From contig NC_083520.1 in the NCBI RefSeq assembly GCF_032362555.1, positions 5,766,001 to 5,830,000 of the forward strand: a DNA stretch of 64,000 nt, in the 5' to 3' direction. The translations under genes and the position numbers were made by a program. Positions 1 through 12,204 of the stretch are shown here, one piece after another. Source of the stretch: Amyelois transitella (lineage: Eukaryota > Arthropoda > Insecta > Lepidoptera > Pyralidae). Position 1 is the first letter of the stretch. Every line of letters begins with the position of its first letter. The notes beneath the pieces were generated by a model. It made no database searches, was not told where the DNA came from, and saw only the letters and a program-made list of their open reading frames with translations.

Positions 1-904
1 ATTTCGAACTTTGAAATACATAATTATGTACCTACTTACCTATTTCATATTCACTTTAGCTAAATATCTAACTACATATATAAAAAGTTCTTTTAGAAAA
101 ATGCGCAATTGCGATTATAACTTGGCCTTTGTTCGAAATTCAAACGGAACAATACTAGCAGTAGCTGAGGTAACAACTACAGACGTTCGAGTATTACCAC
201 ACGGTTCTTGCACAACGACTGGGCTACAAGAAGTTTAGTTACGGAATATTGCACCAACGCATAATCTGCTGGGAACGATCGTTCTATGCATATTTAGCTA
301 AACATGCAGCTAGTAATCTAGAGCATATGGAATTTTATAATCAGCGAAAAGGTTGATCGGCTAAGAAATTTGTATTTAAGTGATTAAATTATTACAGTCC
401 CATGGTATTAAAGTCAGGTTTATGAGACTAAATTAAATAATAAAAACCTGGGCTACACAATCAAATATAAATTTTAAGAAGACATAAAAGGAAGTAGTTG
501 GTAGTTATTTATAAGTGTGCGAAATACTTGGGTAGGTATACATAAAAAATATTTCAGTTTTTTGTTTTCTTTGTAAACATGGGTCAATAAATATATTTAG
601 GTAGAAATAGAGGAGAATTGATCAAACGGTGTCTACTTATTCAAATAAAATGTGGAAAAGCGACAAGTATGATTATCATACATACCGATCAAGGAGGTTA
701 GAGTTTAGGAATTCCTTCGAACCGAGTTTTAAACAAGTTTTCCTACCTAGTCCTTCTACGCTACTTGAATCATGGCTGTAAGATTTACACGCAAAATACA
801 ATACCTACGTGTGCTAACCTTCAAGTGCTAACACATTCTGCTTCGGAAACCTTGAAGTTGAGAACAAAATAATTTAATTATACTTACTTAGTAATTATGA
901 TTAG

Positions 905-1075
905 TAGTGTTCTAATCCCGGCCAGGGCATGATGAGAAACGAACTTTGTCTGATTGGCCTGGATCGTGAATGTTTATCTATAGGAGTATTTATAATAAAA
1001 TATAGTATCGTAGAGTTAGTCCATGGCTATATAACTCAATCTGTGTAATCTATCCCGTATATATTTATTTTTTTA
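905..1075 (+). repeat. Dispersed repeat, copy 1 (GTATCGT..GAGTTAG family)
   Basis: The segment shares an ordered set of blocks with 43500-43650 (same strand) and, reversed, with 20885-20971. The blocks are a TCTGATTGGCCTGGAT-like start, an AATAAAATATAGTATCGT core and a CTCAATCTGTGTAATCT plus CCCGTATATATTTATT end. The blocks resemble an abundant lepidopteran transposon 3' region, but I cannot name the parent. Three copies in one window establish that it is repetitive. Confidence 0.6.
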
Positions 1076-1734
1076 TTTAATTAACTAAGCTCAATAATTC
1101 CAATAGTGAGTGTAGGTATATAAATAAGTAATTAAATTTACTTAAGTTTTTGTGGGTAAATGTTTCATTTGGGTGCTTTTTGTTGGTTTACAATAATGTT
1201 TATTAAATTTACTTAGATTATTAAATTTGAAAGTTACCCATGTTTTTCCCTGCAGAATAGAATACACGCTTCTTCTCTTCCTGTGGATTACGAAGTTATT
1301 TAGTCTCCGATAACAAAACGTCTAACAAAATTTTATAAAGGTAGTAATGTTCCAAGCGGGTTGGGCAGCAAAGTAGGTACTTAAAACTCAAATCTTTTTG
1401 TAGCATTAATTTAATATATCAACCATAAAATATTCAATATTGATTTTTAATGATATGCGGGGTTTACTAACGTTGTCAAAGCAATACCTACCTACCTCAT
1501 AATATTAGTGCGTGCACTACCTAAGTGTAGAAAGAATTGGCTTTAAATTAGACCCGAAATGTAAACGAACTCATAAATGTAGCCTTTCCAACACATCAAC
1601 AGTTATGTTGGCCACATATCCAGTGGTTGTTACAAGATTTAAGTTTGTTATGAAATTTGGTGTCATTATGGTCTACTAATTTTGCTTAAATGTAATAATC
1701 TAATGTTATAAAAAATATGTTAATATACCAATTT

Positions 1735-1850
1735 TTTTGGTAAGCATTGCCTTTTTGTAACACTTTAAAGCAAGCAAACAGTACAAAAGGCGGCCTTATC
1801 GCAAATGTAATCACTTTCAGGCTCCAATGCTTCGAAGCCTTCCGCAATTT
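1735..1850 (-). repeat. Degraded non-LTR retrotransposon 3' tail
   Basis: The segment carries ACAAAAGGCGGCCTTATCGC followed by a diverged ATCxCTTxCAGGC block. The same pair occurs at 33930-33970. In Lepidoptera this reads, on the opposite strand, as the 3' untranslated end of jockey-like LINEs. The family assignment is from memory; the repetition within the window is seen directly. Confidence 0.45.
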
Positions 1851-2929
1851 CTTCTTTGTTTTGTATCAATTCCATAGATGCGATTGAGACATTCACTATA
1901 TACCACCATACTACCCAAACTGGCTAAACGCGGATTATATAGTTTTTCATTAAAGTTATTACGCTTTGCTAGATTTTATTTTTTAAGGCACCTTGTAAAT
2001 ATTCATGTATGGTCTTCTGTTCATCTTGCTGCTACATCGTCTCAAGAGTAAATTGTTCAAAATACTTTAAGGAACATCAATCAAAATCAAATAGAGCTAC
2101 AAGATGAAACAATTTGATTTGCGTGATTAAGTAAACAAGATATAACATGGATGGGAAAAACATGATGAAATTAACGAGCACACGTTCTGGTCCAATACGT
2201 TAATTGACTTAAGCAATGTGCTGTCTCTTTGTCGAGTTAGGATGCCGCCTGAGAAATGGCATTTTAACGATGGTTCGATGGTGTCCATGTGTGTGGGTAT
2301 ATGTGATTACATTCCCCTTTTTTGTTTCGATGGAACAAATTACACAAGCTGAGTGCTAAATGTGCAGGGTCAGAAGACATAGATATTATATACTTAACAT
2401 GCGTAGATATAAATATGTCAAATAATTTTGTCGAGTACTACATGTTTTACCTGTGACAGGTGTGAAAATACATAATGGAAAGGAGGAGGTTTCATAAAAG
2501 TAGGTATCCAGAACTGTTCAACTGAAAATTAATGGTTCTATCAACATACCTTATATTACCGTATTTAACATATAACAACATAATATCGACCATATATACT
2601 CATAAGCGGATGAAATAAAAAAAAATATATAAGTAGGTAGACAGATTATAGCGGAGCGACCATCGGTTGCCGAAAAAATCTCCAAAAATCTAACATACTG
2701 GCCAAGAAATAGCTTAAATCTAGATATTTAGTATTAGAGCATGTTTTCGTTTCGTCATACTCGTATTAACTCAACATTTTATCGTCAGTTAGGTATATGC
2801 TTACACGTGCATAAAACTGGCATAAAACTACGAGCAAGGGAGTGCGCTGAATTGATATTGTTCCATGCTGAAACTTTCTTGCCTCAGGCCAGTGGTTTTT
2901 GTTATATTAAGACTTATTTGAAATCTATT

Positions 2930-3020
2930 AGTACATACATAAAATCTTTGTCCCTTACAAGGTAGACAAAGCTAACAGTCGAAAAGACTTGAGGGCCATG
3001 TTCAGCTGGCCAGAAAGCAC
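2930..3020 (-). repeat. Fragment of microsatellite-tailed SINE
   Basis: It matches the 3' third of the SINE at 5361-5626: a CATACAT tail, CCCTT.CAAGGTAGACAAAG, AACAGTC..AAAAGACT and GGCCATGTTCAGCTG. It is diverged and 5'-truncated. Confidence 0.55.
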
Positions 3021-3949
3021 CAGTTACTTTGAGAGCTTTTTTATAAAACATATTTTATACTTCCTGAAATATAGTAAAATCCCAGTTAAGGCACTATTTT
3101 TATATCGATTTAGATTCAAAATTTACTTTGAAATATCTTAAGAAAGATTTAATTTTAAAACTGCAAACATGCTGCAAAATCTTTTGGCAATATTTTTTAA
3201 TGTTCTATAAGTGCTTCCGTCCTGGCATATAATGATTTATACTCACTTATTTCTTAAAAATAATTAATTTACTGTAAATGTTTAGGTACCAAGATAATTT
3301 TTGATGTAGCTCCTTCACTGGTGATGAAATGATTACCTATGCTTTTGAAAGACGCTTGTAGGGATTTGTATAAGTTTGAATTCTAGAATGACTTGTTTTA
3401 GTATACTCTGTGAACCTACATATAGTTAAAATCACAGGCGTATCATTAACAATCCGAAATCCAAGGTCGCTAGAAACTCGTAGTTGAATGTGTTGTTTGT
3501 AAGAACCTAAGTATTATTTTAGAGATAACTTGTAATCTAATTTAACGAATAATATAGCCAATCGAATATATTTTAGTCATTAATAAATATAACTAAGTAC
3601 TTGGCTATAAAAGTACCTATACGTAAATATAAAGATAAGAAAGTAAAGTTTCTAGAGTTATAGATAAACACTTACTTACAATGGAAATCATCTTAGGTCG
3701 GTTAGTTACGTAGTTAAAACGCGCATGATTACTTGAAAGTAAAAAGAAAATTATACTCACTAATTGTTACAAGTACGAATTTCCCAATCCATAGCGGTGG
3801 TGAAAATCGCGGGCACACCGGTAAGGCACATCGTCGCACTTTTGTAGTTCGAAAATTCGTTCGCGCACTTTATTCGAAGGAAAACTTAGTATCAACTCAA
3901 AACATCGCAAATTGCATAGAGTAAACCATCCACGTTAACTTTTACGCTA

Positions 3950-4070
3950 AGAATGTTGCGGCAAGTCGTCGGCGCAGTGCGTGGTTGAGGCGTGCTTGGT
4001 CAATGTTGTTCACGGTACTGACGCCGCCCCTGGCGCCCCCCGCGGCCGTTCTCCGCAACACCAGAAATGC
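3950..4070. other. GC-rich island in AT-rich DNA
   Basis: About 110 bases are strongly GC-rich (CGCCCCTGGCGCCCCCCGCG at the core) within sequence that is otherwise roughly two-thirds AT. In this window such islands otherwise mark genes or promoters (the CRAL-TRIO gene, 56.7 kb, 61.8 kb). Both strands contain short open frames and weak splice-like signals, but none gives a convincing exon. It could be a promoter or an untranslated first exon. Confidence 0.3.
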
Positions 4071-5360
4071 CTGAAATACTTTCAGCAGTTTAAACCAATA
4101 CACTATTGTTTGAACTCCCTGATGTTACGAAACTGATCGAACCACTATACGAGCTGTGGAAATATGCCGATTTTCTCATATTATCCGCTGATGTCGTAAT
4201 GCAACTGCAATGCAGTATCATGATGCGCCATCTACTAGCATTTTCAACAACTAAGTTTTGCAGTTTCATGAATTCAAGTTGAGGCTCGTTAAGGTAGAGC
4301 TAAGGTAAGGTTTTAAATCGACGATACATTTTCGGTTGGTTTATTTAGGACATACCCTATGATCTGACTATATGAGCAATGTGGTTGTACTGTATGTTGA
4401 AATAAAAAAAAATTATTAATTGGAAGAAACGAACTTTAAAATCAATAAAATATGAACAAGGACGCTTGTTTAAATGCTTGTTTTTTTTTATTTAGTCTTA
4501 TAGATATTTTTCTGCCTAATTTACCTAGGTATGTACCGACTGAACGATGAAGATTTAAATAACATGAAACGACACGAAGCAATTGTTTGTCTCGCAAAAC
4601 AATTATTACGACATAGTCTGATAACAACAACTACACAATGTTTCGTCGAACCGAGTCGCGGATCGTGATTGCTTTTCTATTTTATGACCAGATTCAAATT
4701 GTATTGTTTTCTAACTCACTTATTAGATAAATTGGATACATTATTTTGAGTCATATGTGAAATAAGTAATTTTTTTTCTATTTTAGGGAAATAAGTAGTT
4801 GGAATTTTATTTTATGTTATTCTATGAATTCAGTAGTAGCGTAGTTGGAATTTTATATTAAGTAGGTAATTGTTACATTTGCTGGTTTTGAGTAGCATAA
4901 CTAATCTTTCGCATTTTGTGATATAAAATACATATAAGTTCTTATATTTCGGTTTCGTAATGTCCATACTGATTGAATCGCTAGAAATTAATTCGCGCCA
5001 CATCACTACAATCAACTTGCATAATTTATGAAATTGGATGCGGTTTTGAAGATTATTTCTGAAATTAAATAACAAATGTGGTTCATTTGATTTCTTAAAA
5101 TTGAAATAAAGGTAGGCAGTAGGTTGATTGAACAAATATTCCGTACTTAGTATGTATTAAAGTACCTTGTCAATGTAAGTTTGCCGCATTCTTCGACACG
5201 TTGGCCTTATTTTAGAAGTGGTGCTTCTAAACCACTTACCAAATTATATTGTTGCCTTGGGCCGTTCACTGTAACACAAATGCAATTACAGTTACGTATA
5301 TTACTGACTAATTAACACACTTCCTGCGTGCTATGATTACGTGCAGTTTACTTGAAGATT

Positions 5361-5626
5361 ACATACATACATACATACATATGATCACGTCTATATCCCT
5401 TGCGGGGTAGACAGAGCCAACAGTCTTGAAAAGACTGAATGGCCACGTTCAGCTATTTGGCTTAATGATAGAACCGAGATTCAAATAGTGACAGGTTGCT
5501 AGCCCATCGCCTAAAAGAGGAATCCTAAGTTTATAAGCCTATCCCTTAGTCGCCTTTTACGACATCCATGGGAAAGAGATGGAGTGGTCCTATTCTTTTT
5601 TGTAATAGTGCCGGGAACCACACGGC
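5361..5626 (-). mobile_element. Complete SINE with (CATA)n tail and target-site duplication
   Basis: Read on the minus strand, the element starts GTGCCGTGTGG, runs through ATGGATGTCGTAAAAGGCGA and GGCGATGGGCTAGCAACCTG, and ends CCGCAAGGGATATAGACGTG plus an (ATGT)n tail. It is bounded on both sides by ACTTGAAGATT (5350-5360 and 5627-5637), a duplication of 9-11 bases. That identifies target-primed retroposition and fixes the ends. I see no clear tRNA-type A and B boxes. At least ten more copies or fragments occur in the window. The family looks like one I know as very common in moth genomes, but I cannot give its formal name. Confidence 0.85.
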
Positions 5627-5699
5627 ACTTGAAGATTCTATACTCTAAGATGATCAGTCTACTAAAATACTAAATTTTAATCTAGTTAATTTACTTAGA

Positions 5700-5940
5700 G
5701 AAAGATTTGATTCTTCTTCCTCCTGGCTCGCAGATTCATTCTCACCACTCTGGAATGGAGCCTGGGGTATGCCTTTGACCATGGATCCTGGATTGGGTGA
5801 GTCAGGTTGTAACATGAAGCGACTCCCGTGTGACTCAATAGTCATGGTACATGGCCGCGGTGGGATTCGAACCTTACTTTTTGAGCCACACGCATTTTAA
5901 CCGGACACCTTACCGATTCGACCACTGACTCACACGTAGC
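5700..5940 (-). mobile_element. tRNA-headed SINE copy
   Basis: On the minus strand this runs from a tRNA-like head (GGTTCGAATCCCACC B-box, written here as GGTGGGATTCGAACC near 5860) to a 3' part containing CTCACCCAATCCAGGATC. It matches the fuller copy at 24497-24880 but has lost the middle GAGGAAACCTGCACA block. It sits only about 70 bases from the SINE at 5361-5626. Confidence 0.7.
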
Positions 5941-6537
5941 CTGTCAAAAAGTAGAACATATGTAAGTACCAAGCAAATATCAAGTTAAAATATCTACCTG
6001 TCAGTTTTAAAGATAAAATCTTCCCAAAAGCACACACATTTTATCTGATAGGTAATCGATATCTGCAGATTTGTTAGTTTATCTTCTTCACTGAATATTT
6101 TTAAGTATCTACTTTTACTAAAATATAAGCAAAAAAAAAAAAACGATTTTTTGTGATGTGTTCTATAATCCATTTACAAAATATAGCGTTTTTAATATGT
6201 AGAGCGTTGGTGACTATTTTGGTTAAGTACATCAAAGATCACCCCCTGGGATATATTATAGAAAGTCACAAACAAGCAAATACATTAAAATAACGAGCCA
6301 AGAAAACATACCTAGGTGTGAGACACGAGTAAAAGTACGTTAACCCATGTTTAAGATCACAAGTCGTGATGTTCAAGATACCACGCCTCATGGACAAGGC
6401 GAGCTAACAGTGTGTTGGGACCATTTCCAGAGTGGCGTTTTACTCCAGATCATGGCGTGTTCGTTTGATTGACTACACTACAGAAGTAACTAGTCTTGGA
6501 TATTTTTTTTATTTTTTTTTTTATAATTTTTTATTTA

Positions 6538-6631
6538 CATGAGCAGGTGGTGAAATCCATCATGGACAGCCTGGGAAGGAGGACCCAGGTAGTGCCGGAC
6601 TCTTACCGTGCTAAAACACCACCTGCTCATG
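6538..6631. repeat. 15-bp perfect inverted repeat with 64-base spacer
   Basis: CATGAGCAGGTGGTG at 6538-6552 is the exact reverse complement of 6617-6631. The spacer and about 60 bases to the right are GC-richer than the surroundings. An open frame crosses the region, but I do not recognise the peptide. It may be a fragment of a transposable element. Confidence 0.5.
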
Positions 6632-7106
6632 GAAACTCCATCAGGAGGGACCCTGTGTGGGAGGACAGGGATCTTGTGTTTCCTTGTATATTTTTCCAAT
6701 CGATAGTTGTATTATTTATTTGTGTTTAATATATCATATTTATTATCGTCTATTCATTATTCTATATTGCTCATTATTATTATTCTCATCTTCTTCTTAT
6801 TGTTCTATTTTACTCTAGTCTTTGGTTTTGTTCCTCTCAATTGTTTGTCTGGCTAGTTTTGTGCAGTAATTTAAAAATTTCTCTCTTATTGTTTTATTTT
6901 CTAAGATTGTTGCCAGATTATCTATACAAACTTTTCCGCCGATAGTCTTCGATATTGCTTAAACGTGTTTTAAAAACATATCTAAAGGATATTATGACTT
7001 CCATATATAAAATAAAAAAAAAAAAAAAAAATTGCGGTATTTGTTCAGGAAATGGATACAGTAATAAATTTGCCTTCTTAATAAAATAACGTACCTATAC
7101 AGATAC

Positions 7107-7288
7107 ATGAACATGAAAGTAATGGGATGTCGGGATGTATTGATCGTTGGAAAGCATGCAGACAAGGTTTTATCGTTTGTCGGAACCGGCCCAGCAGCCT
7201 TGCTGACTGGAGGCCACTTTTTGTACCGCCATTTTATATCCTATAGACTTTACGACGTGATATTATTTCGGCTGGTCGGAAAGGACGC
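7107..7288 (+). CDS. Weak candidate coding exon, unrecognised
   Basis: An ATG at 7107 opens a 60-codon frame that ends next to a donor-like site (GACGC|GTGAGTTT). Base composition and codon variety are better than in neighbouring chance frames, and the middle contains VGTGPAALLTGG. There is no supporting promoter, acceptor partner or family match. It may be a first exon, an old transposon fragment or chance. Confidence 0.18.
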
Positions 7289-8485
7289 GTGAGTTTGCAA
7301 AAAGTATGTATGTGGATATTTGCTTTTTAATACTCAGTTGCGTTTGTTTGAAGTTTCACGGTTATGGAAATTTCTAGATATACGATAAGCACTACGAGAA
7401 CGTCTGCGGCGCTGCTGGCTTAAAGTAAAAAATCCCGGGAAAACCTCTCTTAGTCCTAGACTACAATAACTTGTGAACAAATGTTTTCATAGTAGGGCGA
7501 CAAGCAGTGCATTGTTTTTTTTAATAATGTTTAACGATGAAGCACAGTATAATACCGAGTTTATCATTTTAATATATAAGACAATTGTCTTATGTTAATT
7601 CTAGCGAATACTACTTACTTATTTTATTTAATTCTTTATATAAACCGTGTAGATTTATTGGTACGTAACTATAAATGAGTACCTAGGCGGGACGATAAAA
7701 AATGCTACATTTTTTTATTAGAGTTCGTGCGCGCGTTTGATTGAATGTATAACGTCGCTGGTATACAATGAACGGCTATTACGTTTTTTGTCCGGTTACA
7801 GTTTTTATGAGTGTCATTAATTTGTAAATGTAGGAAATATTTTACTGGTACCTACGCCTAACGCACCTTAAACTCAATACTTGATTTTATCCAAGTCATG
7901 ATTGTTAATTTCTTAATAGATTTAATCATAGTAAATGTTCGTGTCTTCCATTTTATCAGCCATCTAAACATAAAGAGCATAAAATTTTAATGCGTTATTT
8001 GCTAATAAGTAATACCAATATGCGCCGCATCACTAACCCTCATACTTTCTATATTTCGCTTGTAGAGATAACATTGGAAAAATATGTGGAATCTTTGATT
8101 ATTTTGCCGATAAATAATAATGGCAACGGCAGAGTTAACCGATGTTGGCGACAACGTCAAATTGCAAGCGTTTCGCGGTTGACTGCGCCTGCGCAGCTCT
8201 CTCTCGATTTCACGGTAGGTATGGACATTTGCATGACGGTGCATACAAATATAATTGATCCAGATAACACACCTTATAATTAACTGAGTGTCCATTGGCT
8301 AAACTAGATTGTCCCGTTTACATAGATACGAACACTATTCACTTTAAGGAATAGAAGTTAGCTATTCACCTATCTAATTTCTATACAACAGTGAAACTAT
8401 ATATTTTTTTTATAAATAATAAGTTGTATTTTTTTCCTTCCTATTTTATTGTATTGTAAACTAACTTACAATAAACATAAGTTAG

Positions 8486-8775
8486 CTCTGTCTACCTCGC
8501 AAGGGATAAAGATGTGATTTTTCTTCTTCCTGGCTAAAGTCCCGGTTGCATCCTCATCACTCTGGACAAGAGTCCGGGGTAAGCTCTTCACCATGCATCT
8601 TGGATTTGGTGAGTCAGGTTTTTACCCGAAGCGACTCCCATCTGACCTCCGTAACCTTTGCAGGGGAACCTAACCCGTATTGGATCATATGGTTACACAT
8701 TCAGTTGACTGAATGTGCAGGTTTCCTCACGGTCATCAGTCATTGGTGCATGGCCGCGGTGGGATTCGAACCGGG
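8486..8775. mobile_element. Two abutting SINE pieces in opposite orientation
   Basis: 8486-8520 is a plus-strand 3' fragment of the microsatellite-tailed SINE (CTCTGTCTACCTCGCAAGGG). 8525-8775 is a minus-strand copy of the tRNA-headed SINE, ending in GGTGGGATTCGAACCGGG near 8757 and containing the GTGCAGGTTTCCTCAC block. It is followed directly by ATATAGACGTGAT, again from the first family. The chimera suggests one SINE inserted into another. Confidence 0.65.
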
Positions 8776-10029
8776 ATATAGACGTGATAATTTGTATGTA
8801 AATTGTATGTAAAAAGATGATCTCATCCTGCAATCTGTTGAAGAAACCAAAACATTTAATTACATCATCAAATCGCATATACCAGGCGAGAGAGATATAT
8901 TTAAAAAATAAAAACACCGACTTTATAGCTTATGATAAAGATCTTTAATGTACACTGTGATTTAGATAACTAGATCAGTTAAAATGTAAATAAGTTTCAA
9001 ACTACAGTCTCTATGCCTGTAATGTACAACAGTTACATTTACATTGCATGTGGTTCAGTCTAGTACTACATTTCTTGCGGAAGTAGTGTTGGCGGTTAAA
9101 TGCATTTTTTAACTTTAATTTGAAATCAATTTTGTACCCATTTACTTAATTAAAATTTGTATATAATGATAATTTGAGGCTTAGTTTAGAAAACTACATT
9201 TGTTATTAAACAAATTGATTCTTAATTACAAAAAAATAATAAATCAACAGGTAGATTAAGGCGCTAATTAACTAACTCCTGTTACAAAATGATGTACATA
9301 GGATGCAATTTTGAAGAATGTTTGCTAAAATATGTAGGTATACTTCAATGCTATTGCTATAATAATTTTAATTTTTTTTTATTATTTAACGAGGAAGTTA
9401 CGAACCTAACCTTAATCTTACAAACATTCACATTAACGCATACATACACACAATCACGTCTATATTCCTTAACATAAAGTTAACAACGATATATATTAAT
9501 AATTGCTGAAAACCGTACGATGGATGGTGAAACGAACAATTTTATTTTAATATTTGTATATTAATAAAGTAGTTTTAACAATTCATTTTATTGACTTTAA
9601 CAAATGTAAACAAAAGTAGAGCAAGATACTTTGTAACAGAAATATGCAATGATCCACTCCATTTAACAAACGTGACTCACAAAGATGTTTAATAAAATGC
9701 CACTTGAATTAGAGAGGATTTTATTTTGAAAGTTGTTCCACTATGAGATCATGCAACTAATAAACATATATCCGTTATATGTTAATTTAGAGCACATTAT
9801 ATGCAGAAAAGCTATTCATTTGGAGTTCTTTTCGTGATTCTTCGCATACATACATGTTGTTTCTTGGTCGTGTTGCAGTCAATTTGATCAAATAAGAGTT
9901 GAGAGAGAGAGAGCAACCTAATTATGTCTAAATAATAAAGTTTTTCTAGCCAGTAGCCATGTTTAGTCAGTTTTAGTAATTAAGAACCGAATGACATCAC
10001 GGACACAGGTAATATGTAATTAAGGAAAG

Positions 10030-10168
10030 TCAATATCTCAATTCTATCACTAAGCCAAACAGCTGAGCGTGGCCTATCAGTCTTTTCAAGACTGATAGGC
10101 CACGCTCAAGACAGTGTCTCTATCTACCCCGCTAGAGATATAGACGTGATCATATGTATGTATGCAAT
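10030..10168 (+). mobile_element. Truncated SINE with internal perfect hairpin
   Basis: This is a 5'-truncated copy of the microsatellite-tailed SINE, from AATTCTATCACTAAGCCAAA through CTACCCCGCTAGAGATATAG to ATATGTATGTATGC. Where other copies read straight through, this one carries an inverted duplication. 10064-10084 pairs perfectly with 10088-10108 across a three-base loop (TTC). Confidence 0.75.
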
Positions 10169-10256
10169 ATATAAACTTTTAGGAATCTTTAAAAGTGGGA
10201 GCCTGCTTCATCATCATTATTATAGGTATCTGTGTCAAATGTCATATTCTGTTGTA

Positions 10257-10345
10257 GAACCGCCTAAATGAGTCCTCGCCCGCGGAGTACAGGGGCGCGG
10301 GGGTATGACGACGAAGGGGACCGAGAGAGGTGCGGGCGGCGGGCG
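10257..10345 (+). repeat. Left terminal inverted repeat
   Basis: It pairs with 12205-12293 over 89 bases with three mismatches, all in the inner third (positions 65, 68 and 86 from the tip). Confidence 0.93.
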
Positions 10346-10448
10346 CATTCTTGTAAAAACTCAGTTCGCTCGCTACGCGGTTAGCGATCACACGTGTTGA
10401 CAGTTGCGGACGCCTTGTGAAAATTATACATGAGATTACATTCTCAAG

Positions 10449-11822
10449 ATGAGTCGAAATATTTTCGGACATAGAATTAATAGTCAGTGCAAACAAATGG
10501 CGTTTAACGTATATGAATATTTTAGAAAAAAGAAACTCGACCCAAATTCTGATGAATATAAACAAGATATACCTTTAAATAAAACTGTAGCAGAAGTTAC
10601 TGGACTATCAGAAAAGACTGTATCTAGAATTGTACAACAAGGGAAAGCATTAAATGACAACGAGAGATTTAAATCACCGAGAAAACCAAAACAGGTTCGT
10701 AGAAAAAGAGTGGAAATAGACGATTTCACAAAAGGAGTGGTAAGAAGAAAAGTCACTCAGTTTTACACAATTTTCAAAAAAATACCTACTCTGAAAACTT
10801 TGAACGCTGTACTTAGAGAAGAGAATATATTACACTGCGGCAGGGAATATTTAAGGCTATTATTACATGATCTAGGTTTTAAATTTAAGAAATGCGGATC
10901 TAAAAGGAAACTCCTTATCGAACAGCCAAATATCACATCGTGGAGGTGGAAATACCTAAATACTATTAAAAAATATCGTAGAGAAGGAAGACATATTTTA
11001 TACCTTGACGAAACTTATGTAAACGCGTCTCATAACGTCTCAAAATGTTGGCAATCAAAGGATGAACTTGGCGTTCTATCTCATATTGGTAAAGGGGACC
11101 GTTTGATCATCGTACATTGTGGAGGTCAAATTGGATTTGTAGACGGAGCCCTTGTGATATTCAAATCCAAATGTAAAACAGGTGATTATCACGATTCTAT
11201 GAATTTCGCAAATTTCAGTAAATGGATAAATGAAAAGCTCATGCCTAATATACCGCAAAATTCTGTCATAGTAATGGACAACGCAGCTTATCATTCGGTT
11301 CGAGAAGAGAAAAAGCCAACTATGGCTTCTACCAAGCCAACTATGCAAGAATGGCTACGACGACATAACGTGCCTTTTGATGAAAAACTTAGAAAGGATG
11401 ACTTATATAAATTAATTAAAAGTAATTTCACAGAAGATATTTACAAAATTGACGAGGTATTGAAAAGAAACGGACACGAAGTATTGCGTTTGCCTCCATA
11501 TCACCCAGACCTGAACCCAATTGAGTTGGTCTGGGGTGATATCAAAGGACAATTAGCACAAAAAAGTATCGACTCTAATTTGGACCAGAAAAAAGAAATA
11601 TTAGAGAGATTATTTGCTGAATATCCCAAAGAGAAATGGGAGAATTGTGTTAAACACGTGATTAAAATCGAAGACGAATATTGCAAACATGATGGAGTCC
11701 TAGATGAAGTTGTTGATTTTATTATTAATGTGCAAGACGATTCTGATGATTCTGATGATGGCTGTTGTGAAAGTGAAGAATCAAGTTCCAGTGATAGTGA
11801 TATTATGGACATAAGTGATTGA
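10449..11822 (+). CDS. Tc1/mariner-superfamily transposase, intact
   Basis: The 457-residue frame sits centrally between the inverted repeats and should catalyse cut-and-paste transposition of the element. Residues about 40-62 read as a helix-turn-helix (TVAEVTGLSEKTVSRIV) for binding the repeats. The catalytic core follows: D187 in ILYLDETYVN, D277 in VIVMDNAAYHS and E359 in HPDLNPIELVWGDIK. All three acids are present. D277 and E359 are separated by 81 residues, far more than the 34 of classical Tc1/mariner. The extra segment (about 284-345) is rich in charged helix. The C-terminus is an acidic serine/aspartate tail (430-457). The start is the first ATG; M18 is an alternative. A polyadenylation signal lies at 11849-11854. 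No frameshift or stop is seen, so the element may still be mobile. Confidence 0.93.
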   Translation: MSRNIFGHRINSQCKQMAFNVYEYFRKKKLDPNSDEYKQDIPLNKTVAEVTGLSEKTVSRIVQQGKALNDNERFKSPRKPKQVRRKRVEIDDFTKGVVRRKVTQFYTIFKKIPTLKTLNAVLREENILHCGREYLRLLLHDLGFKFKKCGSKRKLLIEQPNITSWRWKYLNTIKKYRREGRHILYLDETYVNASHNVSKCWQSKDELGVLSHIGKGDRLIIVHCGGQIGFVDGALVIFKSKCKTGDYHDSMNFANFSKWINEKLMPNIPQNSVIVMDNAAYHSVREEKKPTMASTKPTMQEWLRRHNVPFDEKLRKDDLYKLIKSNFTEDIYKIDEVLKRNGHEVLRLPPYHPDLNPIELVWGDIKGQLAQKSIDSNLDQKKEILERLFAEYPKEKWENCVKHVIKIEDEYCKHDGVLDEVVDFIINVQDDSDDSDDGCCESEESSSSDSDIMDISD

Positions 11823-11848
11823 TTTATAATTTTGATAAATTTTGCATA

Positions 11849-11854
11849 AATAAA
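11849..11854 (+). terminator. Polyadenylation signal of transposase
   Basis: AATAAA, 27 bases after the transposase stop codon and inside the element. Confidence 0.6.
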
Positions 11855-12204
11855 TATTACATACATAACTTTATTACCTTTTTTTTACCTACATATCATA
11901 CCTATATATCATAAAATCACATTTTTATCGAATTGTTTTGTATGAAAAATAAAAATTTGAAAATAACAATAATCGAAAAATGCTTATGCTATTTAATTCA
12001 TGTACGTGGTCTCGTTGATACCATGGAGTTATGGGATAACAAAAGGAACACGTTGTATAGTTTACAGTTGTTTCATTCAAATTTTGTATAGCCATTATTA
12101 TTTTTTTAATAAAAATCTTCACCTGTTTGCCGCTAACCACTATGACGTCACATATCTCAAGAAATGTCCAGTAACATTTCGCCCCTTGTATTACACGCTA
12201 CGCT

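Larger units (their letters stand above)
1..5349. other. Gene-poor, repeat-containing region
   Basis: I see no reading frame here that looks like a gene. Open frames are short, AT-driven and without splice context. The stretch holds fragments of dispersed repeats (listed separately at 905-1075, 1735-1850 and 2930-3020) and one GC-rich island near 3950-4070. The rest is unremarkable AT-rich sequence. Confidence 0.6.

Noticed and set aside
8546-8812. 88-codon frame
   Set aside because: It reads through a minus-strand SINE copy; it is not a gene.
11501-11866. 121-codon minus-strand frame
   Set aside because: Antisense shadow of the transposase; its serine runs mirror the Ser/Asp tail codons.
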